NCBI RefSeq assembly: GCF_024298845.1
Contig: NZ_CP101160.1
Span: 310,001 to 374,000, forward strand
Direction of reading: 5' to 3'
Length of the DNA: 64,000 nucleotides
From: Natronosalvus amylolyticus
Lineage (GTDB): Archaea > Halobacteriota > Halobacteria > Halobacteriales > Natrialbaceae
This document shows positions 1 to 9,208 of this stretch, in pieces. Each line of letters opens with the position of its first letter. Within the stretch, counting starts at the first letter, position 1. The notes under the pieces were generated by a model that saw nothing but the letters and a program-made list of their open reading frames with translations, was not told the DNA's origin and made no database searches. The translations under genes and the position numbers were made by a program.

Positions 1-584
1 GCGTTGAACCCAGGTACTGAATCGGAGTACGCTCGCCCTCCGTGTGGGAACCAACCGAGACCGAACGCGAGCGTCGCGAGCATAACGATTGCGGCGACGT
101 AGTAAGGAATCGAGTCGAGTACGATGATGACGACCGTCATCACTTTGTCGAATCGCCCACCTTCTTTGAACGCCATTACGGCCCCGAGAATAATCGTTAC
201 GGCGAACCCAAGCAGAAGGCCGTAGACGCTAACGAAGATCGACCAGGGCATTGCCCGAAACAGGATGTCGAACACCGGTTCTCCGTAATAAATTGAGATG
301 CCGAAATCCTGATACAGCAACAGATCGCGCATGTATTGGTAGTATGCGATGTGTAATGGTACATCCGGCGTAATACCCGTATGGAGTTCGATAAGCCGAT
401 TGACCTCTTCGGGGTCCCTGCCGCCGCCACCCGAGGCGAAGTCGCCCCCGCCCCCAGTCATGAATTCCTGTCGCAACGAGTCGATCGGACCGCCTGGCAT
501 GAGGCGGTACATAACGAACGTCAGACTGGTTGCAGCGAATATCGTTATGATAGCCTGTCCTATACGCTTCGCGAAGTACCTCAT
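1..584 (-). CDS. Dipeptide/oligopeptide ABC transporter permease (DppB-like), 3' end cut by window edge
   Basis: Inner-membrane permease subunit of a peptide-type ABC importer. The reading frame runs off the left edge, so only about 194 N-terminal residues are visible. It begins MRYFAKRIGQ, followed by a hydrophobic helix and MYRLMPGGP, which is the typical opening of DppB/OppB permeases. A long extracytoplasmic stretch and further hydrophobic helices (for example VYGLLLGFAVTII) follow. An in-frame ATG at 608 would add eight residues; 584 is preferred because it matches the family start. The binding protein (1651-3588) lies upstream on the same strand and the fused ATPase lies at 5526. The second permease is probably outside the window. 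The importer may take up oligosaccharides rather than peptides, since the binding-protein family covers both. Confidence 0.88.
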   Translation of the reverse strand, partial: MRYFAKRIGQAIITIFAATSLTFVMYRLMPGGPIDSLRQEFMTGGGGDFASGGGGRDPEEVNRLIELHTGITPDVPLHIAYYQYMRDLLLYQDFGISIYYGEPVFDILFRAMPWSIFVSVYGLLLGFAVTIILGAVMAFKEGGRFDKVMTVVIIVLDSIPYYVAAIVMLATLAFGLGWFPHGGRAYSDSVPGFN

Positions 585-743
585 TACTATCCATACGATT
601 CGGTTCATCCTCTATATGTGTTTTGGTGTCATCACACACATTCAACAACAGCCTGATAATTTGTCCGGACTAACTCGTCTCGTGGCACTCGTTTCACTTT
701 TCACAGTCCCCGATAATCCGTACACACCGTCCCAATAGGCAAT

Positions 744-752
744 AGATTAATA
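744..752 (+). promoter_or_regulatory. TATA-like box for the halocyanin-like gene
   Basis: An AT-rich box is centred about 27 bases before the ATG at 776. No Shine-Dalgarno sequence is visible, so a leaderless transcript is likely. Confidence 0.4.
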
Positions 753-775
753 GTGGTTACCTGTGACACACTGGT

Positions 776-1183
776 ATGCACCGGAGAAAATACGTTTTCA
801 CCGCAGCTGGATTGCTTACCCTTACTGCTGGGTGTATGGGAGACAGTGACCAGGAGGAAACCCTCGAGGAATTACCAGAATCGGCCACGGTAGAAGTCGA
901 TGACGGGGCCTATTCACCGTTACATTCACACGTTGGTACCGATGGCACCGTCACCTGGGAAAATACCGGCGACACCTCACACCGGATAGATGCATTCCAG
1001 TTTCATGCTGGTTCGGCCGGATGGACGTTTTCGACGGAACTCGAGCCAGGGGAATCTGCCACCCATACGTTCGAAGCGGAGGGACTGTACGATTTCACTG
1101 ATCAAGCCCATGGTCAGTTCGCGATGTGCGGTCGAATCCGTGTCGGACACGTCGAAGAAGGCTCGAGTTTGCCCTGTGAGTGA
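776..1183 (+). CDS. Halocyanin-like cupredoxin lipoprotein with altered copper site
   Basis: Small (135 aa) exported cupredoxin-fold lipoprotein. The N-terminal signal ends in a lipobox (LTAGC, lipidated Cys20). The body has the plastocyanin/halocyanin layout: a first ligand His in GDTSHRI (His69), then the C-terminal ligand loop. Aligned on the family pattern Y-x3-C-x2-H-x4-M-x-G, this protein has Asp109 where the ligand Cys should be. His112 and Met117 are kept, and a Cys (118) follows the Met. A normal blue type 1 copper centre is therefore unlikely; another metal or a non-blue copper site is possible. It is transcribed opposite to the flanking ABC genes and sits between permease and binding protein, so it looks inserted into that operon. 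Confidence 0.85.
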   Translation: MHRRKYVFTAAGLLTLTAGCMGDSDQEETLEELPESATVEVDDGAYSPLHSHVGTDGTVTWENTGDTSHRIDAFQFHAGSAGWTFSTELEPGESATHTFEAEGLYDFTDQAHGQFAMCGRIRVGHVEEGSSLPCE

Positions 1184-1650
1184 TCGCGTCTCAACAAAAG
1201 AGGCGACAGACCCTACGCAAATATCTGGGAGAAAGCACGACTCGCTTACGGTGACGATGAAGCCGTACATTTCGAACGGTAGCGTCATCTGGGAGTGAGT
1301 GGTTTGATCCATCTTGTTTTCCAAGAGGCTAATTACGGATCGAGCGTCGCTCGACGCTGCTAAACGAACGCGGGGCGGTCCGAGACGTACGGCTGCATGG
1401 TTACAATCGATGGTAATTCCTTGGTATAGACCGCCTCTTTATCCATATTGTAACCCAAGTCGTGTCGGCCGGGCAATCTCTGACCAGCACCAATGTTTTC
1501 AGATCTATCGAGATCCATCGCTGAGCGGCGACGGAACATCGGTGCGTAATTTAAACAAAAAACGAACAACACTTCCGGCGTGTCGAAACTGGTATCCCGC
1601 CAGTTGTGTGACGATGGTTGATTGCTTACCCTGGCGGTCGGCTGTGTGGA
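1184..1650. other. Intergenic stretch without a recognisable gene
   Basis: No reading frame here has a recognisable start, composition or family match. The only structure seen is a tight inverted repeat with 7-base arms at 1343-1358. The stretch separates the convergent halocyanin-like and binding-protein genes and may hold their terminators. Confidence 0.5.
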
Positions 1651-3588
1651 TTACCGTTCGCGACCCTGCATCACACCGAAGCGGTGAACCAGATGCTGGG
1701 TCCGGTCTGGCACTTCGTGGTAGAAGGGGTGATCGTCGGGGAAGGCGAAGTCACGCGTGTTGCCCCACAGCGCGTTGACCTGCGGGAAGAGGTCGGGACG
1801 TGGCAGGTCGTAGTTGAAGTACGTCGCGAAATCCTTGATGATCTCGATTGAGGCTTCTTCGTCCTGCGTGTTGACGAACTCGTCCCACATCTCGATGAGA
1901 TTGACCTCCTTGGTCGGTCCCTCAAGATAGATATCGCCCGGATTTTCGGGAATTTCGACGACGATCGGTCGACCGTTGTTGGGCGAGACCTCGAGGCCCT
2001 CGTCGAGCCAGGCTTCGTGATCGTCGGTACCCAACGTGTAGAGGTGCAGGAAGAAGGGATTCACCGGCGAGAAGTAGTCTCGTGGGTCGCCCCTGCCCCA
2101 GCCAGTTGCCCAGAGAGTAACGTCGATATCCCCTGTTCCGTCTTGCAGGTTGGGAACGAGGTAGCCGAAGTCTCTGGTCAGGTAATCGGGCTCGAGGCCG
2201 AATCCTTGCCAAACGTCGTTGATCGCGGAGGCCAACGTCGTAAAGAGGCTGCCGGTTGGAGAGACGAAGTCGAATTCGACGGTTTCACCGTCGCCGTTCT
2301 CCCACAAACCGTCCCCGTTACGTTCGTAGCCGCCCTCGCGCATGAATTCGGCGGCGAGTTCCTCGTCACCCTCGATTGGGTAATCGTAGAGTTGGTCGAC
2401 GAAGTCCGGCCCGAGGAATCGAGCTTCAGCGGCCGCGTCCATACCACTCTGGTCTTGTTTGATGAAGCCACCTTCACCCTGCCAGAAGTCCACGAGGAAC
2501 GTCAGGTCGAGGACTGTCAACATTGCCCGGCGCACCCATCGGTTCGCCATATGATCGTTCAGATAGCGGAAATAAAGATTTCGCGACCCGAGCGCGCGAC
2601 TCTCGGTGATCGTCTGCAGGTGATCCGGCGACACACCCCGAAGCTCTTCCGGGAATCGGTTCGTTCCGATGTCGATTAAATCGTTCTCTATCAGCTGGTC
2701 ACAGGCAGCCCCATCACAGGTGTGTGCGACAAGTTCGTCGTAAGCGAAGCTATCCGCCCACGGGTGAAGTTCGTTCTTCTCGAACGTCACCGACCTCTCG
2801 TCCCAGTCGACTGGCGCCCAGACGGATGAACTCATACCGTTATCGATGAAGTCCTGGATCGTGATTCGAGTGTTCGTGATGTCAGCCGAAATTTCTTCGC
2901 GCTCGGAATCCGTACTGACGTCCTCGAGTCGTTCTAACCACTCACGTTCGTAGCCCTTGTTCAACGCCAACCGCTCGGTGATGTTCCCCCAGCCCTGAAT
3001 CAGCGGGTTGGTGGGACTGTCTGCCACTATTTCCCACTCCCACTCATTGACGAGATTAACTTCTTCAGCCCAGCGCTGATCTGGGGGATTCTGTAGCTGG
3101 TTCACCTGGAACCAGGTGTAGAAGTCTTCGGCGGTGATTGGGTCCCCGTCGGCCCAGAAGTATTCGTCTTCTTTGACCTTGTGGTGCCAGGTGAGCGTAT
3201 CCGCGTCGTAGTAGCTCCCCTCACCGTCGTAGATAATCCATTCGGGTTCATCCATCGAGGTGGTGATGAGCGCAGGATACTCCCTGACGATCCAGTGATA
3301 TCCGGTGTTGAGCCCAAACCGGTTCATGTTCACTTCTTCAGGAGTGGTCCCGGCCATCACGTCAACGGTCGAATCCATCAGGTCTTCGGGACCAAGATCG
3401 GAGGTGTCGTCGACACCATTTCCGTTCCCGTTTCCGTTTCCGTTCCCGTTCCCGTTCCCGTTCCCATCATCTGGACTGCTCGCGCACCCGGCAATTCCAG
3501 TTGCCATGCCAGCAGTCGTCAACGCAAGGAGCTGTCTTCGCGACACTCCGTGCTTGTTAATCTCAAGCGTCCGCTTGTCACTAGTCAT
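1651..3588 (-). CDS. ABC transporter substrate-binding lipoprotein, family 5 (peptide/oligosaccharide)
   Basis: Extracellular solute-binding protein (645 aa) of the DppA/OppA type. The start at 3588 (MTSDKRT) is preferred over 3603 because a purine-rich GAAGGGTG lies just upstream. The N-terminus has a twin-arginine motif (SRRQLL) and a lipobox ending GIAGC, so the protein should be exported folded by Tat and lipid-anchored. A flexible Gly-Asn linker of 17 residues follows. The body has typical family 5 features: TLTWHHKVKEDEYFWADGDPITAEDF near the start, then membrane-proximal lobes over about 600 residues. The permease at 1-584 lies downstream on the same strand, interrupted by an opposite-strand gene. 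Substrate is not predictable; the catabolic neighbours suggest a sugar-derived or amide-containing compound. Confidence 0.92.
   Translation of the reverse strand: MTSDKRTLEINKHGVSRRQLLALTTAGMATGIAGCASSPDDGNGNGNGNGNGNGNGNGVDDTSDLGPEDLMDSTVDVMAGTTPEEVNMNRFGLNTGYHWIVREYPALITTSMDEPEWIIYDGEGSYYDADTLTWHHKVKEDEYFWADGDPITAEDFYTWFQVNQLQNPPDQRWAEEVNLVNEWEWEIVADSPTNPLIQGWGNITERLALNKGYEREWLERLEDVSTDSEREEISADITNTRITIQDFIDNGMSSSVWAPVDWDERSVTFEKNELHPWADSFAYDELVAHTCDGAACDQLIENDLIDIGTNRFPEELRGVSPDHLQTITESRALGSRNLYFRYLNDHMANRWVRRAMLTVLDLTFLVDFWQGEGGFIKQDQSGMDAAAEARFLGPDFVDQLYDYPIEGDEELAAEFMREGGYERNGDGLWENGDGETVEFDFVSPTGSLFTTLASAINDVWQGFGLEPDYLTRDFGYLVPNLQDGTGDIDVTLWATGWGRGDPRDYFSPVNPFFLHLYTLGTDDHEAWLDEGLEVSPNNGRPIVVEIPENPGDIYLEGPTKEVNLIEMWDEFVNTQDEEASIEIIKDFATYFNYDLPRPDLFPQVNALWGNTRDFAFPDDHPFYHEVPDRTQHLVHRFGVMQGRER
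3415..3465 (-). repeat. Hexanucleotide microsatellite encoding a (Gly-Asn) linker
   Basis: Tandem 6-base units encode 17 alternating Gly and Asn residues directly after the lipobox of the binding protein. Copy number may vary by replication slippage in multiples of six, which changes linker length without breaking the frame. Confidence 0.85.
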
Positions 3589-3880
3589 GCTACACCCTTC
3601 CAATGTAAGTACTCCTATTTATCACTATCTGTACTTTACACGGAAGTTCTATCTGATTGTTTATTTGTGGCCGTCTCCGCGGTTGTTTGAGGTAACAATT
3701 CAGCACTCTTTCGCCTCAGACGGCAACCGGTCAGACTGACCAGTCCGACGTCGAGTTACGTCCTGGATCCGAACTCAGATAGGACGCGGACTGGCACGGT
3801 ATCGACGAAATCGAACGTCGGCCGACACCCACGTGGTCGTCTCAGGAATGCACAACTCGAGTGAACGACCCACCGGTAGA

Positions 3881-4930
3881 TCACTCGGCAAAATCTCGAA
3901 GGGCAGTTTCGGCGGTCCTTCGAAGGGGAACTTCCGTTTCCGGATCGGCGATCAGTTCCTCGAGTACGGCGTCGGACCGATCAGTCTCCATATGGGCCAA
4001 CGCCCAAACGACACCGGCGCTGACGGCGAAACTATCATCTAACAACTCGATCAGAACCGCTTCGATTGGCTCGAGCGCTGCCGGAGAGATCGCTGCAACG
4101 TTCGCTACAATTCCCACCACTGCTGCCCGTATAGTGGGGTTGGGATTGTCCAGTTGAGCGAACAGCAGCGGGAGGTGGGGCTCGAGCCGTTCAGTAGTAT
4201 TTTCTGGATCTGCGTCGGCAAGCCTGGCTATCGTCGTCACGGCCCCCTCTCTCGCACGCACGCTGGACGAACGTTCCCCTGCGTCCTCGACCAACGTCTG
4301 GTATCCTCGCATTTGCTCGGCTGGAAGGGACCGTTCGACGGACATGTTGGGGTCGTACGTGATATCGGGGAGCGACTCGTCAGAATCCCCAATGAGGGTA
4401 AGTAGCGGTTCAATCGCCGTCATCGCCATACTCGGTTCCTCCTCGGCGATTGCTTCTATCACGGTAACGGCATCGACCGTGGTCGACTCGATGTCCGAAT
4501 CTAGTAGCGGGAGTAACTGCGGAACCGCCATCGTTACGACGGATGGGTCGGCAGCGGCTATCTGTCGGACAACGCCAGCAGCACTTTGTCGAACGGTCGC
4601 CGATCGGTCTGTCAGGCAGTCGAGGACGGCATCCAGATGGGGGGTGAGTGCGTCCGGACGAACGCTCCCTACCTTCTCCATAACGAGCGCTGCTTTGGTC
4701 CGCACGGTCGGGCGATCGCTCTCCAGAAGGGAAGAGATCACCGGTACAGTATCGGTTACCCGCTCGGGCGTGGATTTCGAAATCAAGTATAGTATCGACA
4801 TAGCCCGGTCTCGGTCAGCATCGTCTCCGGACTCGAGCGCGTTTAGAATGGGTCCTATAGGCACGTTGTCCGGATCGGTCCGCGCCCGTTGATGCAGTTC
4901 GTCGAGCGGTAATTGCTCGTCGTTCGTCAT
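3881..4930 (-). CDS. HEAT-repeat protein
   Basis: Soluble 349-residue alpha-helical repeat protein. About eight HEAT/PBS-lyase-like units of roughly 35-40 residues are visible, each with the pattern aD.n..VR..A...L..i (for example SDRPTVRTKAALVMEKVG and RSATVRQSAAGVVRQIA). Such scaffolds mediate protein-protein contacts, and no catalytic motif is present. The start at 4930 (MTNDEQLPLDEL) is preferred to upstream in-frame starts, which would add a non-conserved tail. It lies downstream of a small membrane protein gene on the same strand, 79 bases away, and between parts of the ABC importer. Function unknown. Confidence 0.85.
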   Translation of the reverse strand: MTNDEQLPLDELHQRARTDPDNVPIGPILNALESGDDADRDRAMSILYLISKSTPERVTDTVPVISSLLESDRPTVRTKAALVMEKVGSVRPDALTPHLDAVLDCLTDRSATVRQSAAGVVRQIAAADPSVVTMAVPQLLPLLDSDIESTTVDAVTVIEAIAEEEPSMAMTAIEPLLTLIGDSDESLPDITYDPNMSVERSLPAEQMRGYQTLVEDAGERSSSVRAREGAVTTIARLADADPENTTERLEPHLPLLFAQLDNPNPTIRAAVVGIVANVAAISPAALEPIEAVLIELLDDSFAVSAGVVWALAHMETDRSDAVLEELIADPETEVPLRRTAETALRDFAE

Positions 4931-5009
4931 GGCAGTATACTTGGTCAACGTGCCGGTAGGACATAATGCCACCGGCGCATTCGAGGACGGAAATTTGCCT
5001 CGCGACCGC

Positions 5010-5252
5010 TTACATCTGGTTTCGACAGAGGTAGAGAACGGTTCCCGAAACCAGAATCATCACGCTTAGGCCGATCAGGTTCAACTGGACGATCACGTAT
5101 GACTCCGAACCTGCATCGACGACGGCCAGTGAGATCAGGCTGAGTAAAAACATGACAAAAGAGATAACAAACAGAATGAATATGAGCGGTCGAAAGAGAC
5201 AAAGTGCCTCTAGAAAGCTATCGGCCTTGCCTCGTTCCGTTCGTTTCATCAT
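5010..5252 (-). CDS. Small two-helix membrane protein
   Basis: 80-residue protein with a short charged N-terminus (MMKRTERGKADSF) and two strongly hydrophobic segments separated by a short acidic loop, so a two-pass membrane protein. A GGGGGA sequence directly upstream of the ATG at 5252 supports this start; 5249 is a possible alternative Met. No family is recognised. It is on the same strand as, and just upstream of, the HEAT-repeat gene and may be co-transcribed with it. Confidence 0.6.
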   Translation of the reverse strand: MMKRTERGKADSFLEALCLFRPLIFILFVISFVMFLLSLISLAVVDAGSESYVIVQLNLIGLSVMILVSGTVLYLCRNQM

Positions 5253-5525
5253 TTCCCCCTGCTGGAATCTGAACGAACAGGGGAGTGATTCAGTGGAGGT
5301 TGCTGGGGAATAGGCGGTAGCCAACTCCAGAGAGAACATCCAAGGCGTGCCAACCGGCTATACTGATCATCCATTGAACACAAATAGGGTACTCCTGTGT
5401 AAATCTTTTTCGACACCACTGTTTGCAACGATACCAGTCCCCGGCCGAATATACAAAAGATATATAATCAGTTCGCTCTTCACAATACACATCGTTACCA
5501 CCCAACAAGCTCGAGTGAGATATTA

Positions 5526-7733
5526 ATGGCAACTATAGATACGACAGCAGACCGTTCACGGAATAGCGGCGATCCAATTGTAGAAATGCGCGATACAACG
5601 GTCCAGTTCGGTATGGACCGAGGGGTTTCGCGTGTACTCGATGGGGTCAGTATGGATATCGAACGGGAGGAAATTCTCGGCATTGTCGGAGAGTCCGGAT
5701 CGGGGAAATCGATGTTCGCTTCGGCATTGCTCGATGCGGTGGTTCCACCGGGAGAACTCTCGGGAGAGATTACGTACCACCCGAGAGATGGCGAGCCGGT
5801 CGACGTTCTCAACCTCTCGTCTGAGGAGCTTCGGTTGCTCCGGTGGGAGGAGATTTCGATGGTGTTCCAGGGTGCGATGAGCTCGTGGAATCCAACGTTA
5901 AAAATCAAAGGGCACTTCATCGAAACGCTCCAGGCACACAGTTTCGACGTCGATGAAGGAATGGAACGAGCACACCAGTTGCTCTCAGACCTGTATCTCG
6001 ACTCCGACCGGGTGCTCGATTCGTATCCACACGAACTGAGTGGTGGGATGAAACAGCGGGCGCTAATTGCGTTGAGTATGGTTCTCGAGCCCGAGGTGCT
6101 CGTGATGGACGAACCGACGGCGGCGCTCGACTTGCTCATGCAGCGGTCAATCCTGAAACTGCTCAAAGAGGTCAAAGAAAAGTACGAAATCACGCTTATC
6201 TTCATCACGCACGACCTGCCGCTAGTCGCTGAACTGGCTGACAGGCTTGCGGTGATGTACGCCTTCGAGTTCGTCGAGGTCGGCTCGACAGACGACATTC
6301 TCAGCGGTGCTTCACATCCGTACACTCGCGCGTTGTTGAATTCGACGCCCAACCTTTCGACCAGTGTCAATACGATGACGGCGATCGAAGGCTCGAGCCC
6401 CGACCCGGTGGATACGCCCGAGGGCTGTTCGTACCATCCCCGTTGTTCGCTGGCAACGGAGGATTGCCGAACCACTGCGCCAGACTTCCACGATTCCGGG
6501 CCTGGCCATCTGACGGCGTGTTATCACTGGCAAGATGCAGCAGACGAGATACCGTTCAATCGGGAGATTTCAAATCCTGATGACTCATCTGTGTCGTCTA
6601 TCAGTTCGGACGTCCGTCCACGCCGCGATCCGGACGAGGAACCGGTTTTGGAACTCGAAGACCTCGAAGTTCACTTCGGAATGAACGAGGGACTTTTCAA
6701 TTTCTGGCGTGAATCCCAAACTGTTCGAGCGGTCGACGGCATTTCGCTCACGATTCCGGAAAACGAATCCGTCGCGTTGATAGGCGAGTCGGGATGTGGA
6801 AAAACGACCTTCGGGAAAACCGCTATCGGCCTCCAGCGACCGACCGGTGGCAGCGTCAAGTACCGAGGACAAGACATCTGGGACGCTAACGATGGAACGG
6901 GAAAAATCGATATCGCGTGGCGGAACATCCGCCGAGCTTTACAGATTATTCACCAGGACCCCGGGAGTTCGCTCAATCCCAACAAGCGAGTTGAACACCT
7001 GCTGAACATTCCACTGAAAAAGTGGCAGCGCGAACTCAACCACGAAGACCGGCGAGCACGCATCCTGGGCATGCTCGAACACGTCGGAATGAGCCCGCCT
7101 GAAGACTATGCTAACCGCTTTCCACATCAACTCTCGGGCGGAGAAAAACAGCGTGTCGCATTAATCCGTGCACTCTTAATGAACCCCGACGTTATTCTCG
7201 CTGATGAGTCTATCAGTGCGCTCGACGTCTCACTGCGTATCGAGATGATGGATCTCTTCCTCGAGTTGCAAAACCAGTTCAACACCTCGTTTATTTTCAT
7301 CTCGCACGACCTCTCGAACGCTCGGTATCTGACGGAGAAGTCCGACGGGCTCATCGGTATCATGTATCTGGGTGAACTCGTCGAAATCGGTCCGGCCAAA
7401 CAGATCATCGAAGATCCGCGTCACCCGTACACGAAAGCGCTGCGGTGGGCAACGCCAGACCTGCTTCCGGATAACGACGAAGGGGAGATGCCGATGACAA
7501 AAATTGACATTCCGGATCCAAAGGACCCACCATCGGGTTGCCGGTTCCACACGCGCTGTCCGGAAGCCCGTGAGGCCTGTGCTCGAGCGTCGCCGGAGGC
7601 CATCGAAGTGAATCCCGAGCAACACGTTGCCTGCTTCCGAGAAGACGACACACACGAGTACTGGCAAAGTGAGCCGTGGTCGGAAGAAACGGCTGCAGAC
7701 GACGCCGCTTCGGGAGCCGAGGCTGACGACTGA
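5526..7733 (+). CDS. Fused peptide-type ABC transporter ATPase (DppD-DppF fusion)
   Basis: 735-residue double ATP-binding subunit that powers the peptide-type importer at the membrane. The first half (about 15-330) has Walker A GESGSGKS, signature LSGGMKQR, Walker B VLVMDEP and the oligopeptide-transporter C-terminal segment with CSYHPRC. The second half (about 375-715) repeats these as GESGCGKT, LSGGEKQR and VILADES, with GCRFHTRC near the end. Each half corresponds to one of the two separate ATPases (DppD, DppF) of bacterial systems, so one polypeptide supplies both sites. The C-terminal tail is acidic. It is transcribed away from the rest of the importer genes. A TATA-like stretch lies at 5461-5468, implying a leader of about 35 bases. 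Confidence 0.95.
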   Translation: MATIDTTADRSRNSGDPIVEMRDTTVQFGMDRGVSRVLDGVSMDIEREEILGIVGESGSGKSMFASALLDAVVPPGELSGEITYHPRDGEPVDVLNLSSEELRLLRWEEISMVFQGAMSSWNPTLKIKGHFIETLQAHSFDVDEGMERAHQLLSDLYLDSDRVLDSYPHELSGGMKQRALIALSMVLEPEVLVMDEPTAALDLLMQRSILKLLKEVKEKYEITLIFITHDLPLVAELADRLAVMYAFEFVEVGSTDDILSGASHPYTRALLNSTPNLSTSVNTMTAIEGSSPDPVDTPEGCSYHPRCSLATEDCRTTAPDFHDSGPGHLTACYHWQDAADEIPFNREISNPDDSSVSSISSDVRPRRDPDEEPVLELEDLEVHFGMNEGLFNFWRESQTVRAVDGISLTIPENESVALIGESGCGKTTFGKTAIGLQRPTGGSVKYRGQDIWDANDGTGKIDIAWRNIRRALQIIHQDPGSSLNPNKRVEHLLNIPLKKWQRELNHEDRRARILGMLEHVGMSPPEDYANRFPHQLSGGEKQRVALIRALLMNPDVILADESISALDVSLRIEMMDLFLELQNQFNTSFIFISHDLSNARYLTEKSDGLIGIMYLGELVEIGPAKQIIEDPRHPYTKALRWATPDLLPDNDEGEMPMTKIDIPDPKDPPSGCRFHTRCPEAREACARASPEAIEVNPEQHVACFREDDTHEYWQSEPWSEETAADDAASGAEADD

Positions 7734-7946
7734 ATTTTCACTGTTCTTCGTATCTGACCGACAATCGTAAAACGTGCTGGCCTGTTCGTCCGAACCGGTT
7801 TACCGGCTGTTGGGAAGGGTGAATACGAACTCTCGTTTCGAGTACCCACTCACTCGGTACTCAGTGGCTTCCCAAACCTGAACGAATGAGTGAAACTGAT
7901 TGCTGTTGTTCGGTTTTCACGCATCAGTCGACCTTTGGGAAGGTAC

Positions 7947-9071
7947 TCAGCGAACGGTTTCGAAGACGCGGAGTAGGTTTCCGCCGAGTATCTTCCTGAT
8001 TTCGTCGTCGGAGTATCCCCGGGTAACCAGTCCACGGGTGAGATTGGGGAGTTTCGTGTGACGGTGGAGGCCGCGTGGAAACGGTTCGTAGTGGTCGATC
8101 GGGCCGCGACCGTACACGGCCGGGAAGTCGGGCCTGAAGTTGCGATACGCAGCGTACGGAGGCGTCGTTCCGCGGTCGAGTGATTGGTCACTCATATCAC
8201 TCCCGAACGCAACGTGATCAACCCCAGCGACGTCGACGACGTGGTCGACGTGATCGAGAACGTCGTGAATCGTCGACTCCTGGACCTCGTGGGTGTCCGG
8301 GTGTGACTTCACGGTCGGCGGGAAGACACTAACGCCGACAACGCCGCCCCCTGCCCCGATGGCTTCGATCTGCTCATCAGTTTTGTTTCGCTCGAGGTTA
8401 CTCAACGCTCGAGCGCCGGCGTGGGTACAGACGACAGGTTCAGCCGAGTGTTCGATTGCCTCCATCGTCGTTCGATCCCCACAGTGTGAGAGGTCGATCA
8501 CGATTCCAAGCCGGTTGAGTTCCTCCACGAGATTTTGCCCAAAGTTAGAAAGTCCGGGGTCGACGCGCTCACAGCAGCCAGCACCGACGTAATTGAGCGA
8601 ATTATACGTGAGTTGTATCACTCGAACGCCCAGTCGGTCGAACGCCTGGAGGAACTCCAGTCCACCCTCGAGAATCATTCGATCCATCGGAATTATCGGC
8701 ATCGTATCCTGTAACGCAAGCAAGATGGCCGTTTTGTCGGCACGTTTTGCGGCACGGATATCGGCAGCAGATTCCGCCATCGTGAACGCATCGTCGTGTT
8801 CGGCGACCAGGCCTCGGATTCGTTCTACCTTGCGTGTTGCTTCCGGGTAGGCGACTCTGCTCGCCGCGGTGATGGCTGCTGCGGTCACACCACCGCGCTG
8901 CAGGTGATCTCGATAGGTCGGATCATCGAGGTACGCAGTCGTTGGAACACAGCCGTCGATTACAATGGCTTCCTCGTGTAGTGTTTTGGCGCGACGTTCC
9001 TCGGCCGTGGACAGGTCGAAAAGCCCCTCGTCCATCGAGTCAGCGTACTGCTCGTATACAGAATCGTCCAT
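7947..9071 (-). CDS. Peptidase M19 (membrane dipeptidase) family protein with incomplete metal site
   Basis: 374-residue TIM-barrel amidohydrolase of the renal dipeptidase family. Seen family signatures: LEGG with bridging Glu135, LTYNSLNYVGAGC, DLSHCG with His196, CTHAGARAL with His217 and FGSDMSD with Asp292. The first strand normally carries a DGHND-type HxD pair; here it reads DGCVPTT, so Cys41 and Pro43 replace both ligands. The protein may bind one metal, use other ligands, or have changed activity. Bacterial M19 relatives hydrolyse dipeptides or D-amino acid amides. It faces the aldolase gene at 9209 divergently, suggesting a shared control region. Confidence 0.88.
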   Translation of the reverse strand: MDDSVYEQYADSMDEGLFDLSTAEERRAKTLHEEAIVIDGCVPTTAYLDDPTYRDHLQRGGVTAAAITAASRVAYPEATRKVERIRGLVAEHDDAFTMAESAADIRAAKRADKTAILLALQDTMPIIPMDRMILEGGLEFLQAFDRLGVRVIQLTYNSLNYVGAGCCERVDPGLSNFGQNLVEELNRLGIVIDLSHCGDRTTMEAIEHSAEPVVCTHAGARALSNLERNKTDEQIEAIGAGGGVVGVSVFPPTVKSHPDTHEVQESTIHDVLDHVDHVVDVAGVDHVAFGSDMSDQSLDRGTTPPYAAYRNFRPDFPAVYGRGPIDHYEPFPRGLHRHTKLPNLTRGLVTRGYSDDEIRKILGGNLLRVFETVR

Positions 9072-9175
9072 ATACGGTGCGCTCGCTCGAGTTACCTATA
9101 CGTTTCTCTCTACCCGAGCTGTTGCAGGTTTCTCGCTGATCGGGTCTGGTTCGCGGCTGGCCTCGAGTCGACCGG

Positions 9176-9184
9176 ATACTATTT
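9176..9184 (+). promoter_or_regulatory. TATA-like box for the HpcH/HpaI aldolase gene
   Basis: A TATA-like sequence is centred about 28 bases before the ATG at 9209 in the divergent spacer with the M19 gene. A leaderless transcript is likely. Confidence 0.4.
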
Positions 9185-9208
9185 GTACCGGGTGATACAT
9201 TCCCTGGC

